A stretch of 64,000 bases of DNA from Juglans regia. Lineage: Eukaryota; Streptophyta; Magnoliopsida; Fagales; Juglandaceae. Shown piece by piece: positions 20,672 to 32,756 of the stretch. The position numbers and the translations under genes are program-made. Numbering within the stretch: position 1 is the stretch's first letter; each line of letters opens with the position of its first letter. The notes under the pieces were generated by a model that was given only the letters and a program-made list of their open reading frames with translations, did no database searches and was not told the origin of the DNA. The DNA lies in contig NC_049901.1 of the NCBI RefSeq assembly GCF_001411555.2, positions 7,264,681 through 7,328,680 on the forward strand, in the 5' to 3' direction.

Positions 20672-23600
20672 TGAAATTACCCAAGTGCTCCTATAATGCA
20701 GCAGAAATATCTATCAATTCACTCAATAAATTGGTTAGTATTCAAGCATGCAATTAATTTCAATATAAAATAAATAAGTTGCATAACACTAAAATTGATA
20801 TCGAAGGGAAACCTTTTAAAGAACTCTTTAAAGGTAAAACCCTACAGAGCAGCCAAACCCAGGAAAGTTAATCTTATTATTTAAAAATCAATTACAAGTA
20901 CTCATCAATTACAAAACCTTTGCAACTTGACTCTCTTACTTGCCCAGACAAACGACATGTTTGTCTTCTACAGCAGTAGCAGCTATAACACCCTGTATTT
21001 TAGTGTATTTTTACCGAATGATTATTTTTATTTATTCAAAACTTTATTCTCTTATTTTAAAATCGTTGGATTTTTTTAGTGGGACTATTTCATGATTTTT
21101 GAATTTTATGAAAATTATTTTGAAGTGTTTTCTTAATTATTAATTATTGTTATGCGTTTAAAATCTCTTTATTCTAAATTAATTACTGTTGGATTTAATT
21201 ATTTCAATTTCACTTTACCATTACGTTTAAATTATTTTATTTAACTTGTGGTTTTGAAATCGTTTCCGTTGGATCATTTTTGTGACCCAAGTTATGAGGA
21301 TTGAAATCATTTCTTTTCCTCCATTTTTCTTTCCTCTCATTTTCTTTTCTCTTTCTTTTATTTTTTTTTTCTCATTTCTTCCTTCGGTTTCCTTCCGTGT
21401 GCGACACTCTCTCTCTCTCCCTCTCTTCCGTCCGTTTATTCCATCACCACCTAGCGCCGCCGTGAGCCTGCGGTGACCGACACTGCCCATCCCGTTAGCC
21501 TCCTCAGCCACTGGCGACCTCACCCCACCAACCTCAGCTCCATTCGCGCCGCCGTTAGCCACCACCAGCCCTTCAAGCCGCGGCATCATCTTTGCTCCAG
21601 GCCGCCGTCGCGCCACCTCTGGCTACCATCTTCTTACCACTTCATCATCGACCTCATAGCAACCCATTGGACCCAACCCCACCTCCGATCCGTCACCGGT
21701 GAAGCACATTCATCAACAATTCCGTTTTGGGCTTTTTGGTCTTCTACCGCCGCCCACGCCGCCACCCACGGCCAACTTTCACCACCACTAGCTTCACCGA
21801 CCTCCCTAGACCCTACCCTATCAATCTTGGATCTTCGTTTGTCTCCGTTTAAAAGTGGGTATTTGAGACCCACGGCCACAGTGCATTTTGCACTGTTACG
21901 TTACTCAGACGTCACTTCTTGCACCTCCGTGATCCTTCGGAAATTATTATATAGCACTGTAAGTATTTCTCCAAAGAAATTTCATGATTTAAATGTATTT
22001 TTGCACTAACTCATTTCACTGTATTTGGTTGAACATGCCGGACTGAGTCCGAGAAGTACGGGGGTTGGATGAATTGGTGATTGGAGTTGTTTGTGTGATT
22101 GATTGTGTTGGAAATTGTTGGTTTGGATATTGTGTTGTTCATGTACATTGCATTTTGCACGCATGATCATGTTTGTAAAGGAAAATTGAGTTTTCGTGTA
22201 CTGCATTCATGTTCATGTGTTTATTGAAAACTAAGTTTTCATGTGAATGATTCTTGGGTGCGTGTGTATCACAACCCCAAGCCGAGATGAGACATTATTT
22301 CAGTGGAGCTCCTCTGGTTACCCGGGAGCGGAATATACTGAGTAACGTCCCCTGGATTGTCGCTGGGCGACAATGGGATCAGACGAGATGGTCTCGTGCC
22401 AACTCCGTGGTCCTTCTGCTGGTGGGGACTAGAGGATTTCTGGCCACGTACGCGTTGGGCGCGGAACTGGGCATCGCTCGTTGCGTAGTTGGTGCTTGGC
22501 CACGAACGCGCTGGGTGCGGAACTGAGCATCGCTACGAAGCCAGGATGTGCGGATGGTCCCTAGGGGAGACCATGGTGCATATGGTAATAATGGATTAAT
22601 GAACTATTTTCTGGGAAAATAGTGTGTGTTGGATTTTTGTGTAAATCATTTTCTGAGAAAATGTTTTACTGATATTTTGGGCCAAATGAGATTTTGGCGT
22701 GTGTTGAAAAATAATCATTTTTCGGAAAAAATGATGTTTTGAGGAAAATGCTTATTTCATCATATGCATGCATGTTGGTTGCATTAACGCATTTACATTA
22801 CGTGGTTATTTGGGTTATACCTACCTGCGGTACCATTTTGTGGTAACGCAGATTTTGATGCAGATGAGGAGGATGAGGGCGAGCCTGAGGAGACGGCTCC
22901 GCCCGAGGAGTGATTTGGGATCACTTGCTTAGTTATTTCATTTTACTGTATTGTATTTTAATTTGGATGACTGTATAACTACTTTTTAAACCTTTACTGA
23001 TGTTTAGATTGTATTCAAATTCTGGTACTTAGTTGACTAATCCGCTGCGTTATTTTTTGTACACTGTTGCATGTACACACACTTGGCACTATCGTTGGGA
23101 TGCGTGACCTTGTTGTCATCATCCTGGTGTCTCGATTCCCGTGTTTCCTTACATGGGGGTTGGGGGCGCCACAGCAGCTAGAACCTCTAGCAATCTTCAA
23201 ATATTGTCTTTCCTCCTAGAACTCTAGGGGCTGAAGTCCAATCACACGATCTTCCACGCTCGAAGCATGATTACACTCAAAAAGAGATCACAAATATGAA
23301 AATTCATTAATGAATTTTCTCACCAAAATAATGTACTAGAAAGTGCTATATAAAATATGTATATCTAAATCACTATAGATTCTAACCAGTAGGATCATTT
23401 AAATAAACAATTTGAAAAGAGTCCTAGTTGAAGTAGGATTCTGCTGACGGGCAGAAACAGTCGCGAGAATGTTTCTTGACGGATTGCTGACATGTCGCGA
23501 TAACTCTTCTCTACAGTAACTGATTTATGTTCAGCTTCTATTTTGGATAAGTACAGATCCTTATGGACTCGAATTTCACATAGATGACTTATCTAAACTA

Positions 23601-23766
23601 CCTCTAAGACTTCTAGATAGACTCAATGTTGTTATAGATAAAGTCAATAATGATTTTACATTCATCCATAATTACCAACTTAATGATAGGATAAACTCTA
23701 TCATTTTAGTCGCCTAATCCTATACAAACTTATCAACATAGTCCTAACCAAACTTTTACAGCTACA
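20672..23766 (-). repeat. 3' LTR of the Copia element, with nested solo LTR
   Basis: Homologous to 27872-28789 in two pieces (20672-20983 and 23174-23766), separated by the 2.19-kb solo LTR. Starts TGAAATTACCCAAGTG and ends CAGCTACA. A polypurine tract follows it directly in the interior. Confidence 0.88.
20984..23173 (+). mobile_element. Solo LTR, probably Ty3/gypsy, 2190 bp
   Basis: Begins TATAACACCCTG (a TG to TA change at the terminus) and ends GGGGCGCCACA, with a perfect 5-bp target duplication gcagc (20979-20983 and 23174-23178). The uninterrupted site is visible in the other Copia LTR (28160-28190 region). Inside are a CT-rich leader (21300-21430), a GC-rich block (21440-21900), an acidic-codon-like GA block (22858-22915) and no protein domain. 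Length and ends resemble the long LTRs at 58142 and 61084. Plus orientation is inferred from leader position. The frames within it (for example 21473-22009) are not supported as genes. Confidence 0.8.
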
Positions 23767-23783
23767 ATCTCCCCCTTTGGCGG
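23767..23783 (-). other. Polypurine tract of the Copia element
   Basis: Minus strand ccgccaaagggggagat, directly adjoining the 3' LTR; primes plus-strand DNA synthesis. Just inside, about 58 bp (from ccccctttggcggattgg) is repeated once in diverged form at 23818-23860. Confidence 0.8.
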
Positions 23784-25985
23784 ATTGGTGACAAAGTCAA
23801 CTTGAGGAATGTCTTGCTCCCATTTTGGTGGATTGGTGACAAAACCACTTTGATGAATGTAGTGTGTACCTGAGACAAAAACAACTAGTAGACCAAGATC
23901 TCGTGAAGCATCATTAACTAATATTAGAAGTTCAGTTCAAACCATTCACTTGAAAACAATGAAATTAAACTTGGAACTAAATTAAACCATATTTCACAAG
24001 ATTTAAAAATTAATTCAAAGTTTAATCATGTTCTAGCCCAACATTAAATTATGTCCAGCCAAAAAAAACTTTCTCCGCTTTAACATCATTCATCTCCCCC
24101 TCAACAAATTAATTTCAGCAGCAAATTCTTCAACTCCCCCTAAAATTCACAATACAAAAATATTTTAATTAGCTTTAATACTCTCCCTTTTTGTCACTAA
24201 TCTGACAATACCCATTAGAGAATTAATACCACTTATGTGTGCCGAGATAAAAAAAAAAATAAGAAAGTCATGATGAAAAACTCTCATGCGTCTCAACTTC
24301 TCATGGATAAAATGCACCTGATGTATGAGCATGAATGTATGTCAAACAATGAGCAAATGATTTAGACAAAAAATCAAACACTTGGTATGCACTGAGATAA
24401 AACTGAAATGTATAATCACATAACTCACAAAAAATCACCCTCAATACATGAATAAAATACTCTCATATGATCAACTATGTCAATGCCCATTCTGCCCAAT
24501 TAAAATCGCAGCCTCAACATCAACAATCAAAATCCCAATTTTCAGATATTGATGTGCCGAAACCTAGAACTGGAAGAAGAAAGTGATTTGAATAAACTCA
24601 AGATTTTACCGTGAATCCTTGATGGAGAGCCTTTAGTCAAGAAACTAGAACCCAAGTATTTCTCCCAAGTAAATCGTAGAAGATATGGAAGAGATGAGGA
24701 AGGCTACGGCTTGCGTATAGAGAGTGTCGTGAGCTGTGTATTGGAAGATTTAGAGAAATCAACTCGGGGCTGGGCGTGTGACTTAAGTCACTTAAGTGAC
24801 TAAGGACCGTGCACTTGCTTTGTGCCTTAGAGTCCCACTGGGACTTAGAAACAAAACAGAGACCCACCACTGGGACTTATGCTAATATATCAGAAACCAA
24901 GTCCCAGACTTAAACCAACATCCAACACTTACCCAACCAAAAATTATATTTTATATTTTTATCACTTTGTTTATAAAAACGATAAGTAAAAAAATAGAAA
25001 AAAATAATCTTTTTTTTTATACATAAACAGTGAAGCGAGTAACATGCCTAGATGCATCTTAGTTCAAGCATAATGTCACTCACAAAATAAATTCAATAGA
25101 GTACATCCTCTTATTTGCAACAATCACTATGGCTGTTCACTCCTCATAAGATCATCAATGTCAAAGTTCATGTGAGTGTGTGAGTGAGCAAACTTATATA
25201 AAATAGCAACTTTTTATCTCTTTTTCTCTTAGAAATTTTTGATTCTTTATGAGTATTTTCTTCTCATAGATGCTCACAAGAGGTTGTTACTAACCTCAAA
25301 AGTCAAACTTTATGCTAGGGCCAAAATACAGGAGTATCTCCTCCAAACACTAGTTTGCACAACCCTTTTCATGTCTATTTTTGTTGCTCATCTTTTTCCA
25401 CAATGATTTGAGCTACGATTCTTTCTATAAGAACTTAAGGGATAGATCCGTGTATGGTGTTTGTCTTGTTTCGCAATGATATAACACCGATTTTTTCTAT
25501 ATAGATCAACTATTTGTGTTTGGCAATGGAATATCTCTTTATTTTTGTACTAGATTCAACTAGTATTAGTCAATTTAAGGCATGGACTCTCTCTATGGTG
25601 AGCATCTCAATAAAAAATATGGAACTTAATTATAAGGTGCATACACATAAGTTTCTCACAGTGCTTTTTAATGAACTTTGTCAAGATGACTCAAAGGGTT
25701 AGTATGCCCAAAGGGAACTACACAAAGTAGAGAGATGCATAAGTTCAAAAATTTATTTTGTGAGAACACGTGCTCAAAACTTTGATATATCAAGCATGTA
25801 CTTCCCAAAAAAAAAAAAAAAAAAACAAACCAGATTTTTTTTTATATTATTTATCTTATTAAAAAAAACTGAAAACAAAAATATAACTTAAAAATAGAAA
25901 AATAAAATGCATGTCTTAGACTAATAAAATGAAATGCAAGAATGTAAGAACAAGCAAGTGGTCCTATCAATTAATGTGACACGAC
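23784..25985 (-). other. Copia internal region without coding sequence
   Basis: About 2.2 kb where pol would be expected. It is AT-rich with stops in all frames, and no protease, integrase, reverse transcriptase or RNase H motif is seen. Pyrimidine runs such as tctccccctcaac and ctcccccta resemble duplicated polypurine-like tracts. Confidence 0.6.
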
Positions 25986-25988
25986 ATC

Positions 25989-27822
25989 TTATTTGATCAC
26001 CCACTTTGCTTTAAATTTTGGCCTATTATTTTCATTAATACCATTTTGTATGATCTTTTCTTTATTGTGAAAGCAAAATTCTGCTAGTTCACAAAGCTTT
26101 AGAGTTATGAAGGTAATTTGTTGACTCATCTCTTCAACTTGATTTTCTAGAGTATTTCCCTTCTTTTTTAACTTTCTTTCACCTCCATTTTTCTTCACTT
26201 TATTTAAATTAAAAGTAATATGGTCTTATATGGCCAAGAATACCACAATGATGACAAGTAGGAATAAACTTACCTTTAGACTTACCTTGGTTGGGCTTCT
26301 TTGTCATTGATCTATCATGTGAGGCTCTCGGAACATGAGTTTTAGACACGGCTTTGTTTGGAGCTTCCTCATCTCGATTTCTTTTAATAAAAATGATACC
26401 TTTTGATGAAGTGGTAGCGGATGATGAGCCTTTAACTTTCATACCTTGGCAAGATGTATATCCCAAACCCGCGCGATCACAACTAGATCTTTGAAAACTC
26501 AACATCTCTTCTAATTTCTGTGTTGATGTTTTCTGCTTGCACTCCTGAAACTTTTCCAATTCTTTTTCAAGTTGATCTTTTAATATTGATATTTCAACAT
26601 CAAAAATTTTTAATGCCTTAGAGAGATTGTTTTTCTCATTCTCCACAGTAATAAATTTATTGTATAGCTTCTTGTTGAGTTTCTTTTAATTTGACCACTT
26701 CTTCACACACATCATTGTATGCTTCCTGTAAACTTGGTTCTTGGTCAGCATCAACAAGTGATACATCCGAATCACTGTAATTACAAACACTTTCAGATTT
26801 TGTTAGTACGATCTCAGGAAAATCATTCAAAATAGAAGAAAAAATCATAAAAGATTTTTTATCATCAGATGCTGAGCTTAAACTTTCAGAATTTGAACTA
26901 TCACTAAATGTGACATTCAATGTTTTTCCTTTACTTTTCTTGAAATTTGGATATTTAATTCTTATGTAGCTATAACCAGAACATTCATAGCACTTTATTT
27001 TATTATTATTATCAAATTTTTTCTTTATTCCAATTTTTAGAATAATTTTTCTTTGCAAAAGGTTCTTTATCTTGCTTTTGTTTTCCACTAGTTTTCTTGT
27101 TAAACAAGAATTTTCTGAATTTCCTTGCAATGAGATCTATATCCTCATTGTTAAAATTTTCTTCATCAGAAAAATCATCTTAATTATCTTTTATTGTTTT
27201 TAAAGCAATAGACTTACCTTTTCTTATTTGAGGAAGTGAGGATTCATACGTTTGTAAGGAACCGACCAGCTCTTCAACCCTTATTGCATCCAAATCCTTA
27301 CTTTCCTCAATGACAGTAACCTTAGGCCGAAATCTTTCAAGTGGAGACCTCAAAATCTTTCTCACGACTCTTGAATCTTCCACCTTCTCACCGAGATTAA
27401 ACCTGAAATTAACAATATAGCTTAGCATAAAAATCATTAAAACTTTCATCTTCTAACATCTTAATCTCTTCAAATTTTGAAGTAAGCAATTGTAATTTTG
27501 AGTTTTTCACAATTTTTGTTTCTTCGTGTGTAACCTCCAAGATGTCCCATGCTTCTTTAGCAATCTCACACATGGAGATTCTCTTAAATTCTTTCGGAGA
27601 TACAGCCATGAATATAGCATTCAGTCCCTTGCTATTCCAATTATAGTTGCTAATCTCATCTTTTGTCCAAGCATCAATACTTGTTGCTGGTTTAGTCCAT
27701 CCTTTTTCAACGGAATACCACACTCGATCATCTAACAATTTGAGAAAAGCTCTCATACGAACTTTCCAATATGCATATTTTTTCCCGTTAAAGTGTGGCT
27801 GGACATGTAGCGATATAGTCAA
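25989..27822 (-). pseudogene. Copia gag (UBN2-type) with two zinc knuckles
   Basis: The N-terminus (27409-27822) is a UBN2/DUF4219-type capsid: FNGKKYAYWKVRMRAFL, then AWDILEVTHEET and SFNDFYAKL. It continues in a shifted frame (27180-27449: RSPLERFRPKVTVIEESKDL). A first zinc knuckle, KCYECSGYSYIRIKYPN (about 26990), has lost its histidine and last cysteine (both tyrosine). A second, TCHHCGILGHIRPYYF (about 26215), has lost only the last cysteine. A lysine-rich tail follows at 25989-26198. Gag would form the virus-like particle and bind RNA. Several frameshifts and stops make it non-functional. Confidence 0.82.
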
Positions 27823-27857
27823 CAGGGGAACAGATCACACTCGAATGAGTAAACCAC

Positions 27858-27869
27858 GCTTTGATGCCA
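27858..27869 (-). other. Primer-binding site of the Copia element
   Basis: Minus strand tggcatcaaagc, 10 of 12 matches to tggtatcagagc, the usual initiator-tRNA-Met site of plant LTR retrotransposons. It begins two bases inside the 5' LTR. Confidence 0.75.
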
Positions 27870-27871
27870 AT

Positions 27872-28789
27872 TGAAATTACCCAAGTGCCCTTGTAATGCA
27901 GCGAAAATATCTAACAATTCACTCAACAAATTGGTTAATATTCAAGCATGCAATTAATTTCAATATAAAATAAATAAATTGTATAACACTAAGATTGGTA
28001 TCGAATGGAAACCTTTTAAAGAACTCTTTAAAAGTAAAACCCTACAGGAAACCAAACGCAGGAAAGTCAATCTTATTATTTGAAAATCAATTACAAGTAC
28101 TCATCAATTACAAAACCTTTGGAACTTGACTTTCTTACTTGCTCAGACAAACGACATGTTTGTCTTCTACTGCAGTAGCAGTCAGAACCTCTAACGATCT
28201 TCAAATATTACCTTTCCTCCTAAAACTCTAGGGGTTGAAGTCCAATCACAAGATCCTCCACACTTGAAGCACGATCACACTCAAAGAGAGATCACAAATC
28301 TGAAAATTCACTAAGAAATTTTCTCACCAAAATAATGCACTAGAAAGTGCTCTACAAAATATGTAGATCTGAATCACTATAGATCCTAACCAGTAGGATC
28401 CTTTAAATAAACAATTTGAAAAGAGTCTTAGTTGAAGTAGGATTCTGCTAACGGGCAGAAACAGTCGCGAGAACGTTTCCTGACGGATTGCCGACATGTC
28501 GTGATAACTCTTCTCTATAGTAACTGATTTCTGTTCATCTTCTGTTTTAGATAAGTACAGATCCTTATGGACTCGAATTTCACATAGATGACTTATCTAA
28601 ACAACCTCTAAGACTTCTAGATAGACTCAATGTTGTTATAGATAAAGTCAATAATTATTTTACATTCATCCATAATTACCAACTTAATGATAGGATAAAC
28701 TCTAGATAAACTCTATCATTTTAGTCACCTAATCATATACAAACTTATCAACATAGTCACCTAGTCCTAGCCAAACTTTTACATCTACA
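27872..28789 (-). repeat. 5' LTR of the Copia element
   Basis: 918 bp, TGAAATTACCC to CTACA on the plus strand; intact apart from substitutions relative to the 3' LTR. It contains an internal short duplication, actctagataaactct, near the right end. Confidence 0.88.
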
Positions 28790-28794
28790 AAACA

Positions 28795-30031
28795 CATAAG
28801 GTATATTACGAGTACCCGCATAGGAAAACAAGGAAGTAAAATGGTTAATGATAAGGTTATCACAACACTCTCCTTCATGCCAATGTCCTCCTTCATCCAT
28901 GAGTTTAATGATCCTATTCTTCTTTTGTCTTTGAGATGCTTTAGCATGGAAGAACCTTGCGTTTTGATCACCTTCAGCTAACCACAGGGCTTGAGATCTC
29001 TACTTTGACATCACTTCTTCCTTACTCAACCATTTATGAACTTCTTCAGATGCTACATTAACTTCCTCAAAGTTTAGTTCAAGAGGGTCTTTTTGTTGCA
29101 CCAGTTTAAGTTTATGCCTTGCTTTCTGCAGATTAGAATGAACTCTACCAAACTGGTCTTTATTCCATAGTTGTAATTTAGCAGCACAACCAGAGATACT
29201 TGACATAACATCTTCTAAACTTGACTCATTACCAAGCAGGTTCCAAGAGTTAGTCACAATCTGATTACACCCATCTTCCCTAACCACATAGCCTTAAATC
29301 TGAATGGCTTTGGCCTTCTTCTCCTTGGTTGGACTCCCCTAATATCAACCCATAGTGGTAAATGATCTGAAGAACTTGAAAAACCATGGAATATAGCAGC
29401 CCTTCCAAACATGTTGCACCAGGATAGATTCCCCAAAAATTTGTTCAACCTTTCAGAAACCAAAGCTGAGTCCTCCCTCTTATTACACCATGTGTATCTT
29501 TGACTACTAAACCCAATATCCTTCAAATTGGAATCAGATAATAACTGGTAGAAGTCTAACATTTGCTGGACAAGTCTATTCCTCCCTCCCCATTTTTCTC
29601 TCTGGGTTGGGATCTCATTAAAATCACCAAATACAAGCCAAGGGTCTGAATGACCTTTAGGCAACCCTCTTATAAGATTCCAAGTTTCAATTCTTCTAGA
29701 AGCTTTAGGTTGGCCATAAATACGAGTTAAGAACCATTGCTTTGAATCTTCCTCCACCCATGCATCAATATGAGAAGAAGAGTAACTAATTACTTCTAAC
29801 TTTACATCCTTTTTCCATAAGAGAGCCAATCCACCACTATGGCCTGAGGCATCAACAGTTAAACAATTTGCAAACTTTAATTTCACTCTACATAGTTCCA
29901 TTTTAGTAGCTCTAAGTTTTGTTTCTTACAAGAAACAAAACTTCGGGATCTTCCCTTCTAATTAAATTAGCAAGAGTTCGAATACCACGAGAGTTCCCAA
30001 GCCCTTAGGTATGCCAGCTTAGGATCCTCAT
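28795..30031 (-). pseudogene. LINE ORF2 N-terminus: AP-type endonuclease
   Basis: ORF2 would start at 30031 (MRILSWH, then a stop where the family has an arginine codon) with LANLIRREDPEVLFLVRNKT. The main endonuclease block (29254-29901) contains GGLALLWKKDVKLEV, TRIYGQP, WLVFGDFNEI with the catalytic Asp/Asn, SERLNKFLGN (usually ERLDR) and SSDHLPLWV with the catalytic histidine. A linker (28800-29287) reads LQLWNKDQFGRV and then the start of the reverse transcriptase region. The endonuclease nicks genomic DNA to start target-primed reverse transcription. Stops and frame breaks show it is inactive. The Copia insertion ends it at 28794. Confidence 0.85.
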
Positions 30032-30075
30032 GGGGCTTCAGCCACCACTGAATTAATATGATTAATACCATCGAC

Positions 30076-31411
30076 TTACTCACTCAATTTCCCCTTATTT
30101 TTCAATCTTTTAGACACTCTAGGGGCCCCCACTCCAGGACTTGAAATAGAAGCCATTTTAGCACCAATCTTCAGTTTGTCATGCATGCAAGGATGCTTGA
30201 GCCTTTTCCATTTACATGAATTAGTCACTTGAAGTTCGAATTCATCCAAAACTTTTTCTGTCCCACCAACTTGAGTCCCAAAACCAACTTCATCAGTAGT
30301 TATAACTAACATACCCCCATTAGCAACAAAATCCTCAGAGGCCCCCATCAAACATGCATAATTCGAAATTCCTTTTTTAGTGCCAGATATCCTATAGACA
30401 ATAGAACCCGAAATTTTTGCATCATGATAAATTGAAAATAACTGCTTTTTGGGACTTCCTTGATTAGGATTGGCCTCATAGTGTAATTGCTTTTTGGAAC
30501 CTGCGTGATTTGGATTGGCCCCTTGGTTTAACTGCTCTGAAACATACTCATAATTTGAATGATCCACTGAAACTTCCATCTCTCGGTTATTCTCAGATTC
30601 ACTAGAGACTTGATCCTTAAAGTGCACCGATTGTCTTCGCTGATCGAGTTGTTGGTGGAAACGACTCAGAGTAGGGTCACTATCACCCCCTGCACGGAGC
30701 CAAGGATCGTATGGAAATTCAAATACTTTCAATGAATTCATAGACTCTTCCCAAAGATCACAGTCATGATGGCTATGTCCAATCAAACCACAAAGGTAAC
30801 ACAGATTAGGAAGACGTTCGTATGTGAAGTTCACCTAGACGAGCTGAAATGAACCCACACAGACCTTCTTTCCACGTAAAAGAGGCTTTGACACATCCAT
30901 GCAAACCTTGATACGCATAAACTCACCACAGGCCATTTCATCAGCTTCTAAATCAAGTGCCACCACCTTTCCTATAGCCCTCCCAATGAGGTTTCCCATT
31001 GTATCATCCCGTGCCATAACAACTAGGTCATGTATGCGGACCCAAAATAGAGCCTCAGTAAGATGAATTTAGTGAGTTTGTTTCAATCCGTCCACATCAT
31101 TGGTTAGAACAAGTTGCTTATCAAAACTCCAAGGGCCATCGAGTTTAACACGGTCTTTATCTTTCATATCTTTGAACTCAGAAATAAACAGCATGGGTTG
31201 TAAGTCACGAATGGTTAAAGCATGGATATGATGCCAAATCTTCTTCATAGTACTTGTTGAAGTGTTTGGAGGTTAACAACTTGATCAACAGCAAACACCT
31301 TTCACCCCTAACAAGAGCATCTCCCAAGGAATGCTCCTCAATCTTCAGAACCTCTTCCTCCTGCTCAGTTAATGACAAGCGCGCACACAATAATTCAAGA
31401 CTCAGATCCAT
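30076..31411 (-). pseudogene. LINE ORF1: DUF4283 and CCHC zinc knuckle protein
   Basis: The likely start is at 31411 (MDLSLELLCARLSLTEQE). A DUF4283 RNA-binding region follows (LDGPWSFDKQLVLTND at about 31110, HDLVVMARDDTMGNLIG at about 31010), then a zf-CCHC_4 knuckle, LPNLCYLCGLIGHSHHDC (about 30790), and a polar tail rich in repeated NPNQGSPKKQL-type text. ORF1 proteins package LINE RNA. In-frame stops occur at about 31205, 31070 and 30836. Distances and order match plant L1 ORF1. Confidence 0.82.
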
Positions 31412-31550
31412 ACTGTATCTAGTATGCACTGAGAGAAACAAAGTAACGAAGAATCAAGATGAACGATGAGACCTTGCACACGACTAGAGAGAAACCTCTA
31501 CCCCAGGAACCTCCGTGAGAGGAAATCATTTACCCGCTTTTAGTCCTTCA
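31412..31550 (-). promoter_or_regulatory. LINE 5' untranslated/promoter region
   Basis: Sequence from the 5' junction to the probable ORF1 start: short, CT-rich on the minus strand (ggtttctctctagtcgtg). Plant L1 promoters are internal to this region by family knowledge; no specific element is identified. Confidence 0.4.
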
Positions 31551-31562
31551 CTACAAGACATT
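31551..31562. repeat. 12-bp target-site duplication of the LINE, right copy
   Basis: ctacaagacatt, identical to 17809-17820. Confidence 0.85.
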
Positions 31563-31854
31563 AATTACGACAAAGTTACCAAAAGGACATTAGGACATTT
31601 GGGTTAAGAATTTTTAAAGTAAGAAACATCAATTTGAAGCATGAAGTTTAAAGGGTCGGAATCCAGTGAAGACTACAGTCTCGAAAATAATCAATATAGA
31701 AGCTGGGAAACTTATCCAGACGACGAAGGGATTAATAATCTTGGCGTGTGGCCCGTAATTAGTCTAATCGGATTCCAGTGAAAAAAGAGAAAGGGAAAAA
31801 ATAAAAAAAAAAAAGGAAAGAAAGAGAGATTAGAAATATTTCTGCATGAATAAT

Positions 31855-32160
31855 GCCAGGGAGCTTTAGTATGTGTTTTTTATATGTATTTTTTTAAGTT
31901 ATTTTTTATATAGATTTTTTTAATAATTTTAAATATTTTTAAAAAATAAAAAATTCAAAATATTATTAAAAAATACTTTCTTAATCACGAAGTAAAATAA
32001 AAAATATTTTATTTTATTTTTACTTTCTAATTAAGGAAGTGTTTTTAATGATATTCTAAATTTATTTTATTTTTTAAAAATATTAAAAAAATCTATATAA
32101 AAAACTACTTTAAAAAAAACATAAAAATATATGAAAACACATACTATAGCTTCAATGGGA
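31855..32160. mobile_element. Foldback MITE, about 300 bp
   Basis: Left arm gagctttagtatgtgttttt and onward pairs with the inverse of the right arm (gctatagtatgtgttttcat). Both continue into ttttttatatagattttttta. The centre is almost pure A/T. No target duplication could be fixed. Confidence 0.6.
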
Positions 32161-32304
32161 GCTGTAGCATCGTCCATTTCTGAATAGATGAAGAAACAAA
32201 AATGCTGTTTTTGAATTTAAGTTTCAATACATGTTTCATCATCCTACGTTTTCTTGTTCCGGTATCTTCGCGATATCCATATAATTAACTCGAGTGCAGC
32301 AAAT

Positions 32305-32313
32305 AATATACTT
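32305..32313. repeat. 9-bp target duplication of the foldback MITE, left copy
   Basis: aatatactt; the matching copy is at 40879-40887, displaced by the 8.3-kb MULE that inserted at the MITE's right edge. Confidence 0.65.
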
Positions 32314-32557
32314 GGGCACTGCTATGGGTCCCGAATTCGGGACCCATTTTGTGTCCCGAATAGGCATTTTATTTTTTTTGTTTATTTTTTATGTATTTTT
32401 TTAATCATCATAAATATTTTTTAAAAAAGTAAAAAAATTACAATATCATTAAAAAATATTTTTTTAATCATTCAATAAAAAAAAAAAAAACATTCGAGAC
32501 ACACTTTGGATCCCGAATTCGGGACCGATCCCGAATTCAGGACCCAAAGCATTTCCC
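32314..32557. mobile_element. MULE-type foldback MITE
   Basis: 244 bp with inverted ends: left gggcactgctatgggtcccg then aattcggg; right, in inverse, gggaaatgctttgggtcctg then aattcggg. The gaattcggga unit occurs several times. The 9-bp target duplication indicates Mutator-type mobilisation. Its centre is A/T-rich. Confidence 0.65.
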
Positions 32558-32561
32558 AATA
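32553..32561. repeat. 9-bp target duplication of the MULE, left copy
   Basis: ttcccaata, identical to 40874-40882. Confidence 0.8.
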
Positions 32562-32756
32562 CAAAAATGCTACTTGTACACGCGGGGTACCCACCGCGTA
32601 CCCGGGAGTCCACGTGGGATTATTAAAACGGTGCGGTTTCGTTTTAATAATCCTTCACGCTCGTTCAAATTGGCAAGACCATCGAGGCGACAAAGCCGTT
32701 TCAAACCCGAAGACGACCTCCCGACCTCCCCTAGTTTCAGTTCAGCCACGAAACCC

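Larger units (their letters stand above)
20672..28789 (-). mobile_element. Gag-only (pol-less) Ty1/copia retrotransposon
   Basis: Minus-strand element with LTRs at 27872-28789 (5' LTR, 918 bp) and 20672-23766 (3' LTR, about 900 bp once the nested solo LTR is removed). LTRs begin TGAAATTACCC and end CTACA on the plus strand and are visibly similar throughout. The primer-binding site lies at 27858-27869 and the polypurine tract at 23767-23783. The 4.1-kb interior holds gag only; no protease, integrase or reverse transcriptase was found. It must depend on proteins of a full relative. It sits inside the reverse transcriptase of the LINE. Confidence 0.85.
17821..31550 (-). mobile_element. L1-type LINE, 5' end to poly-A, disrupted by Copia
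   Basis: A non-LTR retrotransposon on the minus strand. Its poly-A is the T run at 17821-17831, its 5' end is at 31550, and a perfect 12-bp target duplication flanks both ends, so all intervening sequence belongs to it or to later insertions. Removing the Copia element (20672-28789) and its duplication leaves about 5.6 kb, a normal full length for plant L1. Order from the 5' end: ORF1 (DUF4283, CCHC knuckle), endonuclease, reverse transcriptase, zinc-binding domain, RNase H. All reading frames carry stops or shifts, so it is dead. Confidence 0.88.

Noticed and set aside
21227..22009. Overlapping frames in the solo LTR (129 and 178 codons)
   Set aside because: GC-rich LTR leader with open frames on both strands; no domain, and LTRs of this type do not encode proteins.
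22858..22915. Acidic codon-like run (DADEEDEGEPEE) before a stop
   Set aside because: Too short and inside a solo LTR; treated as LTR sequence.
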